Below the pieces are notes generated by a model. It searched no databases. It was not told where the DNA came from and worked only from the letters and a program-made list of their open reading frames with translations. From contig NZ_QGGO01000042.1 in the NCBI RefSeq assembly GCF_003148625.1, positions 1-38,888 of the forward strand: a stretch of 38,888 nucleotides of DNA. The letters are read 5' to 3'. The DNA is from Arcicella aurantiaca. Lineage in GTDB: Bacteria > Bacteroidota > Bacteroidia > Cytophagales > Spirosomataceae. Positions 8,153 through 15,552 of this stretch are shown here, one piece after another. Within the stretch, counting starts at the first letter, position 1; each line of letters begins with the position of its first letter. The position numbers and the translations under genes were made by a program.

Positions 8153-9157
8153 ATGACTTATTTAGCAAATTCTGCTCGTTATGACTCTATGGAGTATCGC
8201 CGTTGTGGCAATAGTGGCTTAAAACTTCCTGCCATTTCTTTAGGACTTTGGCATAACTTCGGTGGTGTTGATGTATTTGAAAACTACCGAGATATTCTTC
8301 GCACTGCTTTCGATAAAGGAATTACCCATTTTGATTTAGCCAATAATTATGGACCTCCTGCGGGTTCGGCTGAGGAAAACTTTGGGGTTATTTTCAAAAA
8401 AGATTTTACTCAATATCGTGATGAATTGATTATTTCTTCAAAAGCAGGTTACTTAATGTGGCCAGGTCCTTATGGAGAATGGGGTTCAAGAAAATACTTA
8501 ATTTCAAGCTGTGACCAAAGTCTAAAACGCATGGGCTTGGATTATGTGGATATTTTCTATTCACACCGCCCAGACCCGAACACGCCTTTAGAAGAAACGA
8601 TGGGTGCTTTAGATAGCATCGTGCGTCAAGGAAAAGCACTTTATGTTGGGGTTTCTAATTATTCTGCGGAAGATACCGTAAAAGCTATCGAAATTTTAAA
8701 AGGCTTAGGCACGCCATGCCTGATTCACCAACCAAAATATTCAATGTTGGAACGTTGGGTGGAAGGTTCAACGCCAGTGGGAAGTTTGATGGATGTTTTA
8801 GGTGACAAAGGTGTTGGTTGTATTCCATTCTCGCCTTTGGCTCAAGGACTTTTGACGAATAAATATTTAAAAGGAATTCCAGAAGGTTCAAGAGCAGCTC
8901 TTGCTCACGGTTTTTTACAGGAAGGACAAATTACGCCAGAGGTTATTGCTAAAATTCAAAGTTTAAATGACCTTGCTGTTGAGCGTGGACAAACTTTGGC
9001 TCAAATGGCTTTAGCTTGGTTATTGAAAGACCAACGTGTTACGTCTGTGTTGATTGGAGCAAGCCGTACTGCACAACTTTTAGACTCTTTGGAATGCTTA
9101 AACAACAAAGATTTCTCGCAGGAGGAATTGGTGAAAATTGAGGGGATATTGAAATAA
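8153..9157 (+). CDS. Aldo/keto reductase, YghZ/GlyAP-reductase-like
   Basis: This 334-aa cytoplasmic NADP(H)-dependent TIM-barrel reductase carries the full catalytic tetrad: Asp61 (THFDLANN), Tyr66 (NNYGPP), Lys97 (ISSKAGY) and His138 (YSHRPD). The NNYGPPAGSAEENFG and SKAGYLMWPGPYGEWGSRKY stretches are characteristic of the YghZ/L-glyceraldehyde-3-phosphate reductase (AKR14-type) branch. The C-terminal QMALAWLL...SVLIGASR segment is the usual cofactor-phosphate site. It is the first gene of the rightward set, about 70 nt after a TAnnTTTG element. In this context it probably reduces a sugar-derived aldehyde or ketone. The physiological substrate is not evident. Confidence 0.92.
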   Translation: MTYLANSARYDSMEYRRCGNSGLKLPAISLGLWHNFGGVDVFENYRDILRTAFDKGITHFDLANNYGPPAGSAEENFGVIFKKDFTQYRDELIISSKAGYLMWPGPYGEWGSRKYLISSCDQSLKRMGLDYVDIFYSHRPDPNTPLEETMGALDSIVRQGKALYVGVSNYSAEDTVKAIEILKGLGTPCLIHQPKYSMLERWVEGSTPVGSLMDVLGDKGVGCIPFSPLAQGLLTNKYLKGIPEGSRAALAHGFLQEGQITPEVIAKIQSLNDLAVERGQTLAQMALAWLLKDQRVTSVLIGASRTAQLLDSLECLNNKDFSQEELVKIEGILK

Positions 9158-9200
9158 AGGGTTAGGTTTTAGGATTTAGGTATTAGTTAAAAGAAATTCC

Positions 9201-9235
9201 ATCCCTGCTAAGGGTTTTTAATCCTTAGCAGGGAT
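9201..9235 (+). terminator. Hairpin between the two aldo/keto reductase genes
   Basis: Perfect 13-bp arms atccctgctaagg (9201-9213) and ccttagcagggat (9223-9235) enclose a 9-nt loop. Downstream is attta rather than a clean T-run, so it may be a weak or attenuating terminator or another palindromic element. Just upstream, 9162-9186 is a short heptad run with the period TTAGGnn. Confidence 0.6.
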
Positions 9236-9287
9236 ATTTAAGCGAAAAATGCCTACTGCCTAAAGCATATAGCTTAAAGCAAAAATT

Positions 9288-10274
9288 ATGAAATACAGAA
9301 AATTAGGAAAAACAGGCTTTGATATATCCGAAATCAGTCTTGGCACTTGGCAAGTTGGCGGTAAATGGGGCGACGATTTTAATCATCAAACTGCTGAAGC
9401 TATCTTAAATTCAGCCATTGATTCGGGAATTAATTTTATTGATACTGCCGATGTTTATGGAGACGGAGAAAGCGAAAAAGCCGTTGGAAAATTTGTAAAG
9501 AGTCGTTCAGAAAGAATTTTTGTAGCTACCAAATGCGGTCGTCAACTCAATCCGCACGTAAACGAAGCATATCAACCTGCCGTTTTGAGAAAATTCGTGG
9601 AAAACAGTCTCAAAAATATGGGACTCGAAACGCTTGATTTGATTCAATTACACTGCCCTCCTACCGAAGTTTACTATCGCCCCGAAATCTTTGAATTATT
9701 CGATAGATTAAAAGAAGAAGGCAAGATTTTGAATTTAGGAATCAGCGTTGAAAAAGTGGAAGAGGCTTTGAAAGGCATTGAATATGACAATGTTACGTCG
9801 GTTCAAATTATTTTCAACGTCTTCCGTCAGCGTCCAGCAGAGTTATTTTTCGAGCAAGCCAAAAAGAAAAACGTTGGCATTATTGTACGTGTGCCTTTGG
9901 CGAGCGGTTTATTGACAGGGAAATTCTCAAAACAATCAACTTTCACGGCAGGCGACCACCGTAATTTTAACCGTAATGGTGAAATGTTCGACAAAGGCGA
10001 AACCTTTTCGGGTATTGATTATGAAACTGGTTTGAACGCCGTAGAAGAATTAAAAGCATTGTTCCCAAATCAAGAAAACTTAGCTCCTGTGGCTTTGCAG
10101 TGGATTTTACAACACGAAGCAGTAAGTACAATTATCCCGGGAGCATCTCGTCCAGAACAAGTTTCTGCGAATTTAGACGCTTTAAATTTCCCTGCATTGA
10201 CACAACAACAAACCGCAGATATTAATGCAGTTTACGAAAAGTACATTAAAAAATCGGTGCATCAGTTGTGGTAA
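9288..10274 (+). CDS. Aldo/keto reductase
   Basis: This 328-aa TIM-barrel NAD(P)H-dependent oxidoreductase has the complete tetrad: Asp52 (INFIDTAD), Tyr57 (DVYGDGESE), Lys82 (VATKCG) and His122 (IQLHCPP). The C-terminal VALQWILQHEAVSTIIPGASRPEQV segment binds the cofactor. It opens with MKYRKLGKTGFDISEISLGT, typical of the YajO/Tas-like branch. It is not closely similar to the preceding reductase, which has different loops after the catalytic Tyr, so the pair is not a recent tandem duplication. It follows after 130 nt containing a hairpin. The context suggests a role in sugar or glycoside-derived carbonyl metabolism, and the substrate is unknown. Confidence 0.92.
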   Translation: MKYRKLGKTGFDISEISLGTWQVGGKWGDDFNHQTAEAILNSAIDSGINFIDTADVYGDGESEKAVGKFVKSRSERIFVATKCGRQLNPHVNEAYQPAVLRKFVENSLKNMGLETLDLIQLHCPPTEVYYRPEIFELFDRLKEEGKILNLGISVEKVEEALKGIEYDNVTSVQIIFNVFRQRPAELFFEQAKKKNVGIIVRVPLASGLLTGKFSKQSTFTAGDHRNFNRNGEMFDKGETFSGIDYETGLNAVEELKALFPNQENLAPVALQWILQHEAVSTIIPGASRPEQVSANLDALNFPALTQQQTADINAVYEKYIKKSVHQLW

Positions 10275-10279
10275 TAATT

Positions 10280-10490
10280 CTACGTTGTCACTCTTTAAAA
10301 AGCCGTAGGCTTGACCTATCTTGTAGCCCCGAAATTTATTTCGGGGTTGAAAATGACAAAATAAACGGTTGAGTTCCGTAGGAACGGTTTATATAAATTT
10401 CCCCGAAATAAATTTCGGGGCTACAAAATTTTCCGAGCCTACGGCTCTTTTTAACACAGTTCATTCCGTTTTTAAAAAGTGACAAAGTAG
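10280..10490. repeat. Nested inverted-repeat element (REPIN/MITE-like), about 211 bp
   Basis: Three layers of inverted repeats share one centre. The outer 22-nt arms at 10280-10301 and 10469-10490 have two mismatches. The middle arms are agccgtaggct (10301-10311) against gcctacggctc (10437-10447). The inner arms at 10321-10346 and 10401-10426 are a perfect 26-bp match. Each inner arm begins, read inwards, with GTAGC followed by its own palindrome ccccgaaatttatttcgggg, which is two REP-like units head to head. The element fills most of the 340-nt gap 10275-10614 between the reductase and GH9 genes. I see no gene there. The remaining 3' part up to 10614 would hold the GH9 promoter, but no exact consensus element was found. 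Confidence 0.85.
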
Positions 10491-10614
10491 AAATTAAAAG
10501 CATAAAAATATCAATTGTGATAAACAAACCATAATGCCTGTCAGCGTTGAAACAATGCTTTGTACCTTAGCGTCTTCGTGGCAAACTTTCCTCCTTCAAC
10601 CAAACTAATCACTA

Positions 10615-12366
10615 ATGAAAATATTTACCGCTCCTATCCTTTTAATACTCTTTTTTACAACGTTTGTGCATTTGACATTTGCTCAAAATACTAACATTCG
10701 GCTCAATCAAGTAGGTTTTTATCCGAACGCTCAAAAAATTGCCGTTTGGGTAGGCGATAAACAAGAATCATTTTTTATTATTTCTGAAACCACAAAGGAT
10801 ACTGTTTTCAAAGGCACACTTTCAGCTCAAAGAATCAACGCCATTTCTCAGAAAACAACGCAAATTGCCGATTTTTCAGTTTTTCAGAAAGTTGGGAAAT
10901 ACGTAGTTTCTATTCCGAATATTGGCAATTCTTACGCTTTTCAAATCAAACCAAATGTACACCGTGAAGCCGCCATTGCTTCATTAAAAGGCTTTTATTA
11001 TCAAAGAGCATCAATGGCTTTGTCAGAAAAATATGCGGGTAAATGGCACAGAGAAGCAGGACATCCCGATGATAAAATATTGATTCATCCATCGGCTGCA
11101 ACGACTCAACGTCCAGCAGGAACGGTGATTTCTTCGCCAAGAGGTTGGTACGATGCAGGCGACTACAACAAGTATATCGTAAACTCAGGCATTACGATGG
11201 GAACGTTGCTTTCTTTGTACGAAGACCATGCTGATTTTTTCAAAAACTTTGAAGCGAATATTCCAGAAAGTGGCAATAAAATCCCTGATTTATTGGACGA
11301 AACTCTTTGGAATTTACGTTGGATGCTAACCATGCAAGACCCAAATGATGGTGGCGTTTATCACAAATTAACAAATCCTGCTTTTGATAAAATGGTCATG
11401 CCCGATAAGGCAAACAATCCACGATATGTTATTCAGAAAAATGTCATTGCGAGTTTAGATTTTGCGGCGGTAATGGCTCAGGCAAGTAGAATTTTGAGAA
11501 AGTATGAAAAAGGATTACCCAAATTGGCAGATTCATGCTTGAGTGCTTCGGTAAAAGCATGGAATTGGGCAAAACAAAATCCAACTATTGTGTATCGGCA
11601 AAACGAAATGAACAAAATTTTTGACCCCGATATTACCACAGGTGGCTACGAAGACCGTAGTGATGCCGATGAATGGATTTGGGCTTCAGCGGAACTTTAT
11701 ATTACCACAAAAGACGATTCTTATTACAAAGCGGTTAATCTTTATCCCGAAACGACTTTACAATTACCAACTTGGAACCAAGTGCGAATGTTGGCGTATT
11801 ATTCACTCATTAGACATGAAAAAGCGTTGACCGCTTTAGGGAAAAATGATTTATCAAATCTTAAAAACACAATTCTTAGCTTCGCAGACAACCTTTTATT
11901 AAATACTGAAAATCAAGCATTTAATACCGTAATGGGGAAATCTGCTAAAGATTTCATGTGGGGAAGTAGCTCGCACGCAGCCAATCAGGGAATTGCTTTG
12001 TTGCAAGCATTTCAAATTAGTAAAGACAAAAAATATCTGGTTGGAGCGTTGGGAAATTTAGATTATTTATTGGGCAGAAATGCCACAGGATATTCATTTT
12101 TAACGGGTTTTGGTAGCAAACAAGTGATGTTTCCGCACCACCGACCGTCGGAAGCAGATGGTATTATTGAGCCAATTCCGGGTTTATTATCAGGAGGGAC
12201 AAACCCTGGACAACAGGATAAATGTGAAGGCTATACAACCAAAATTGCAGACGAATCATTTTTAGATGTCACCTGCTCATACTCAACCAACGAAATTGCT
12301 ATTAATTGGAATGCTCCAATGGTTTATTTAGCGGCAGTATTGGAAGCTTTGCAAAGAAATTTTTAA
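10615..12366 (+). CDS. Glycoside hydrolase family 9 (endoglucanase/cellulase-type)
   Basis: This 583-aa protein has a signal peptide (MKIFTAPILLILFFTTFVHL, ending near TFAQ). An N-terminal Ig-like cellulase domain follows (NIRLNQVGFYPNAQKIAVWV to about residue 115), then the GH9 (alpha/alpha)6 barrel. Active-site landmarks are SPRGWYDAGDYNKY with the DAGD aspartates, FPHHRPSEAD corresponding to the GH9 His motif, and CSYSTNEIAINWNAP with the expected catalytic Glu. There is no carbohydrate-binding module and no T9SS C-terminal domain, so it is probably periplasmic or lipid-independent secreted. Likely role: cleavage of beta-1,4-glucan or glucan oligosaccharides, feeding the GH3 enzyme encoded on the other strand. 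The cupin and isomerase genes follow closely, suggesting one transcript. Confidence 0.93.
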   Translation: MKIFTAPILLILFFTTFVHLTFAQNTNIRLNQVGFYPNAQKIAVWVGDKQESFFIISETTKDTVFKGTLSAQRINAISQKTTQIADFSVFQKVGKYVVSIPNIGNSYAFQIKPNVHREAAIASLKGFYYQRASMALSEKYAGKWHREAGHPDDKILIHPSAATTQRPAGTVISSPRGWYDAGDYNKYIVNSGITMGTLLSLYEDHADFFKNFEANIPESGNKIPDLLDETLWNLRWMLTMQDPNDGGVYHKLTNPAFDKMVMPDKANNPRYVIQKNVIASLDFAAVMAQASRILRKYEKGLPKLADSCLSASVKAWNWAKQNPTIVYRQNEMNKIFDPDITTGGYEDRSDADEWIWASAELYITTKDDSYYKAVNLYPETTLQLPTWNQVRMLAYYSLIRHEKALTALGKNDLSNLKNTILSFADNLLLNTENQAFNTVMGKSAKDFMWGSSSHAANQGIALLQAFQISKDKKYLVGALGNLDYLLGRNATGYSFLTGFGSKQVMFPHHRPSEADGIIEPIPGLLSGGTNPGQQDKCEGYTTKIADESFLDVTCSYSTNEIAINWNAPMVYLAAVLEALQRNF

Positions 12367-12395
12367 GGAATAATCTCACATAAATCTGATTTAAA

Positions 12396-13190
12396 ATGAA
12401 AAAGCAACTGTCAATTTTCACCTTCCTTTTCTTGCTTAAAATGAGTCTTTTCGCTCAAAATCAACCGCTTGAATCGAAGGTTTATGTTTGGAATGATTTA
12501 CCTGTAAAACAGAATCCGAAGGCAGAACAAAGACAGATTTTTTCGGGAACAACGCCTTCTTTTAAATCTTTCAAAATGCACGCCACCACTTTGCACCCAC
12601 ACAGTTCGCTCAAGCCAATTCATAAGCAAGACAATGAAGAAATGGTGATTATTAAAGAAGGTGAGTTGACCGTTACGATTGAAGGACAAACTAAAAAAAT
12701 AAAAGCAGGTGGCGTAATTTTAATGCTCCCGAATGAAGACAGAGGCTTTGAAAACACAAGCGATGCCAACGTAACTTATTACGTTTTGCAATACGAAGCC
12801 AATGAACCTGCGGATATTGAAAGAGGTAAAAAATCGGGTGGTTCGTTGATGATAAATTGGGACGAAATTCCGTTTAAAGCCCACGAAAAAGGTGGAAGAA
12901 AAGATTTTTTCAATCGCCCAACGGCAATGACAAAACGCTTTGAAATGCACACAACAACCTTAAAAGAAGGTTTAATAAGTCATCCTCCGCATACGCACAA
13001 AGCCGCTGAAATCATCTTTTTGATAAATAGTCAGGACGGGGAAGCTAATAGCCAAGCCCAAGAAAGTATCAATGGCAATGAGTACGATGCCAAAGTTGGC
13101 GATATTATTTTCTTACAGTCCAATGATTTACACGGCATCAAAAACACAGGTAAGGGAACTTGCACGTATTTCGCTTTTCAAATTGAATAA
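12396..13190 (+). CDS. Exported bicupin protein
   Basis: This 264-aa protein starts with a signal peptide (MKKQLSIFTFLFLLKMSLFAQ). Two cupin domains follow. The first, at about residues 60-130, has PHSSLKPIHKQDNEEMVIIKEG and GGVILMLPNEDRGFEN. The second, at about 180-262, has HPPHTHKAAEIIFLI and DIIFLQSNDLHGIKN with the His/Glu metal ligands. The layout resembles (S)-ureidoglycine aminohydrolase-like and pectin-degradation KdgF-like cupins. The export signal and the neighbours, GH9 29 nt upstream and a sugar isomerase 14 nt downstream, point to a role in carbohydrate processing, such as acting on an unsaturated or keto sugar. That is inference, and the catalysed reaction cannot be read from the sequence. 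Confidence 0.85.
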   Translation: MKKQLSIFTFLFLLKMSLFAQNQPLESKVYVWNDLPVKQNPKAEQRQIFSGTTPSFKSFKMHATTLHPHSSLKPIHKQDNEEMVIIKEGELTVTIEGQTKKIKAGGVILMLPNEDRGFENTSDANVTYYVLQYEANEPADIERGKKSGGSLMINWDEIPFKAHEKGGRKDFFNRPTAMTKRFEMHTTTLKEGLISHPPHTHKAAEIIFLINSQDGEANSQAQESINGNEYDAKVGDIIFLQSNDLHGIKNTGKGTCTYFAFQIE

Positions 13191-13204
13191 ATAAACTAAA
13201 TACC

Positions 13205-14062
13205 ATGAAAAAAAACCTAATTACATTAAGCATTTTCTTGTTATGCGTATCAACATTTCAAGAGATAATTGCTCAAAAAAGCAAAAAACTATTCAACTAT
13301 CCATTTGGTGTTCAAGCATATACATTTCGCAAGCACTTTCCGAATAGTGTAGAAGGCACGCTTGATAAAATCCAAAAAATGGGCATTACCGAAATTGAAA
13401 CCAGCGGAGCAAAAGGCATCAGTGATGAAGATTATAAAAAACTTTGTACTGCTCGTGGAATTTCAGTTCCATCTATCGGAGCGGGTTATGACCAATTGGA
13501 ACAAACTTCTCAAGACATTGTAACGAAGGCAAAAATCTTTGGAGCAAAATACGTGATGTGTGCTTGGGTACCTCATAAAGGCGATGAATTTACGCTTGAA
13601 GATGCAAAAAAAGCGGTTGAAGTTTTTAACAAAGCGGGTAAATTTTTGAAAGAAAATGGCTTGACATTTTGCTATCACCCACACGGTTATGAATTCCGTC
13701 CTTACGAAGATGGAACACTTTTAGACTATATTTTCAAAAATACCAATCCAGAATATGTGTCTTTTGAAATGGACGTTTTATGGGTGCTTCATGGTGGTGG
13801 AAGTCCTGTAAAATTGCTCGAAAAATATGGTAATCGTTGGAAATTAATGCACGTTAAAGATTTGAAGAAAGGCGTTGTAGGAGATTTTTCTGGACATACG
13901 CCTGCTGAAAATGACGTAGTTTTAGGAACTGGTCAGGCTGACTGGAAAAACATTTTCAAGCTCTCAAAAAAATTAGGCATTAAGCATTATTTCATCGAAG
14001 ACGAAAGCGAACACGAAATGGAAAATGTGCCTTTGAGCATTGATTATTTGAAGAAATTGTAG
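13205..14062 (+). CDS. Exported sugar phosphate isomerase/epimerase-like TIM barrel
   Basis: This 285-aa protein has an N-terminal signal (MKKNLITLSIFLLCVSTFQE...AQK). An AP-endonuclease-2/xylose-isomerase-type TIM barrel follows (FGVQAYTFRKHFPNSVEGTL, ITEIETSGAKG). Probable divalent-metal ligands are the His of TFCYHPHGYEF, the Asp of VSFEMDVLWV, the His of LMHVKDLK and the Glu of YFIEDESEHE. Exported members of this family occur beside DUF1080 and Gfo/Idh genes in Bacteroidota and are linked to handling 3-keto sugars. It is the last gene of the GH9-cupin-isomerase set, with a 14-nt gap to the cupin. Its stop is followed directly by the octameric simple-repeat region that separates it from the converging ada gene. 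Confidence 0.88.
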   Translation: MKKNLITLSIFLLCVSTFQEIIAQKSKKLFNYPFGVQAYTFRKHFPNSVEGTLDKIQKMGITEIETSGAKGISDEDYKKLCTARGISVPSIGAGYDQLEQTSQDIVTKAKIFGAKYVMCAWVPHKGDEFTLEDAKKAVEVFNKAGKFLKENGLTFCYHPHGYEFRPYEDGTLLDYIFKNTNPEYVSFEMDVLWVLHGGGSPVKLLEKYGNRWKLMHVKDLKKGVVGDFSGHTPAENDVVLGTGQADWKNIFKLSKKLGIKHYFIEDESEHEMENVPLSIDYLKKL

Positions 14063-14073
14063 CGTTTGGGGAG

Positions 14074-14445
14074 GAGTGAGAAGTATTTGAGGATATGAGT
14101 AGGTGAGTAGGTGAATTTATGAGTTTGTGAGTGTTTGAGTATGTGAGTGTTTGAGTATGTGAGTATATGATTGTTTGAGTATGTGAGTTTGAGGATTCAT
14201 GTCTTGTTCAACTCATATATTTTTGAGAGTTTTCACTGAACTGTGTCAAGTATTTTAAAATAAACCCTAAACTCATCTACTCATAACTCACATACTCATA
14301 ACTCGCATACTCAAACACTCACATACTCATCTACTCACATACTCACATACTCAATATACTCAAATACTCACATCTTCACATACTCATAACTCAAATACTC
14401 ACATACTCATAAACTCATCGACTCATAACCTCATATACTCATAAA
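14074..14445. repeat. Octameric simple repeats arranged as two inverted arms between converging genes
   Basis: From 14074 to about 14195 the plus strand is built of units close to nnnTGAGT (gtgagtgt, ttgagtat, gtgagtat and so on). From 14271 to 14445 it is built of the complementary units ACTCAnnn (actcacat, actcataa, actcatct and so on), with a period of 8 and occasional 7-nt units. A roughly 75-nt non-repetitive core separates the arms. The transcript from either side could fold into a long imperfect hairpin and so end both converging genes. The right arm includes the ada stop codon at 14439-14441. The region holds no gene. Similar octamers occur inside the giant adhesin gene. Confidence 0.85.
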
Positions 14446-15278
14446 CCCCTCGCTCCTTCCCAACCCAAAATCGCCTTTTTGCGGTACTGCCCCCAACGAT
14501 AATTACCTGTTGTTCCCACTTTTTGAATCACTCTGTGACAAGGAATTAGATAAGCAATATGATTTGACCCAATTGCTGTTCCTACTGCTCTTTGTGCTGT
14601 TGGTTTGTCAATTAACTGAGCAATGTCTTCGTAACAAGCCAAATTTCCAGAAGGAATTTTGAGTAATGCTTCCCATACTTTTATCTGAAAATTTGTACCT
14701 CTCAATAGCAAATTGATTGATTTAGAATCTGATTTTTCTACAAAAATTTGATTCACATATTCTGCTGTTTCTTCCTGATTTTCAACAAATTTCGCTTTAG
14801 GAAATTCATTTTTCAAACGGATGAATTCCTCTATTGGTTCTGTGCCAGATAAAAAAGTCAATTCTAAAACTCCACGACTTGTTATAGCAATAAATGCCCA
14901 ACCAAACGGTGTTTCGTGCGTGCCATAGATGATGCTTAGACCTTCGCCTTTTCGTTTGTATTCGGCGGGAGTCATGGCTTCGTAAGTAACAAAAAGGTCG
15001 TGTAAACGAGATGAACTCGACAAACCCATCATCACGGTAGTATCCAATAAATCTTTGGTTTCTGTTAACACTTCTTTGGCGTATTCTTTTGTGAGAAAAC
15101 GCATAAAACGTTGAGGCGAAGTACCCGCCCATTTGGTAAACATTCTATCAAAATGATATTCCGAAAGATTAACATTTTCAGCAATTTCTTTTAAGGAAGG
15201 TTGGCGTTGAAAGTTCTGTCCAATAAATTGAATTGCTTGTTCAATTCTCTGATAATCAATATTTTGTTGCGTATTCAT
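14439..15278 (-). CDS. ada: Ada-type regulator: AraC domain fused to O6-methylguanine-DNA methyltransferase
   Basis: This 279-aa protein has an AraC/XylS helix-turn-helix pair at about residues 9-107 (QPSLKEIAENVNLSEYHFDRMF and SSSRLHDLFVTYEAMTPAEYK). The methyltransferase part follows (GTNFQIKVWEALLKIPSGNLACYEDIA). The active-site motif PCHRV has the acceptor Cys at 247, and NYRWGQYRKKAILGWE follows it. The Ada N-terminal metal-binding domain is missing from this protein, and a separate small protein resembling it is encoded 6 nt upstream. It repairs O6-alkylguanine and probably activates its own operon when methylated. The last residues and stop codon lie within the flanking octameric repeats, so the extreme C-terminus may have been altered by them. 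Confidence 0.93.
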   Translation of the reverse strand: MNTQQNIDYQRIEQAIQFIGQNFQRQPSLKEIAENVNLSEYHFDRMFTKWAGTSPQRFMRFLTKEYAKEVLTETKDLLDTTVMMGLSSSSRLHDLFVTYEAMTPAEYKRKGEGLSIIYGTHETPFGWAFIAITSRGVLELTFLSGTEPIEEFIRLKNEFPKAKFVENQEETAEYVNQIFVEKSDSKSINLLLRGTNFQIKVWEALLKIPSGNLACYEDIAQLIDKPTAQRAVGTAIGSNHIAYLIPCHRVIQKVGTTGNYRWGQYRKKAILGWEGARGL

Positions 15279-15284
15279 TTCTGT

Positions 15285-15545
15285 TTAGTTTAAAGATTTC
15301 CAGAGGAGATATTTATCTCGCATACAATGCCCACAAGGGCGAAAACCTGCTAAGATTGCTTCTGTTTCATTTTTAAAAAATACTCTATTTTCAATATTCA
15401 TGCGTTTACCTGATGAACATTTTAATGTACCGTAAATTTTGAGTTTAGCGTTCCCGCCAATTGAAATTTCATCGAAATTTATCAACATTTTTAATGCTTT
15501 TGAACGACCAAATTTTGTATTGGACAAGGTCAAGTGTTTAATCAT
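15285..15545 (-). CDS. Stand-alone Ada metal-binding-domain-like protein
   Basis: The 86-aa product resembles the N-terminal zinc domain of Ada: KLKIYGTLKCSSGKRM, then ENRVFFKNETEAILAGFRPCGHCM. Cys43, Cys71 and Cys74 align with three of the four Ada cysteines, Cys43 with the methyl-accepting first one. At the second Ada Cys position there is Lys47, so either another residue such as His73 completes the site or metal binding differs. In Ada this domain takes methyl groups from DNA phosphotriesters and switches on DNA binding. Here the function would be provided in trans to the AraC-methyltransferase protein encoded 6 nt downstream. The oxygenase gene ends 7 nt upstream. An ATG start (MIKHLTLSNTKFG) is clear. 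Confidence 0.8.
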   Translation of the reverse strand: MIKHLTLSNTKFGRSKALKMLINFDEISIGGNAKLKIYGTLKCSSGKRMNIENRVFFKNETEAILAGFRPCGHCMRDKYLLWKSLN

Positions 15546-15552
15546 CGTTTAA

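Noticed and set aside
9162-9186. Short heptad run TTAGGnn, telomere-like in appearance
   Set aside because: Only three to four imperfect units. It is more simply another short simple repeat of the kind common in this genome's gaps.
10541-10600. Sequence around cttagcgtcttcgtggcaaa upstream of the GH9 gene
   Set aside because: It resembles a dispersed intergenic string I have seen in Bacteroidota, but a single copy here gives no basis for a feature.
14806-15132. 108-codon minus-strand frame inside ada
   Set aside because: It is an out-of-frame overlap of the clear AraC-methyltransferase gene with no motif of its own.
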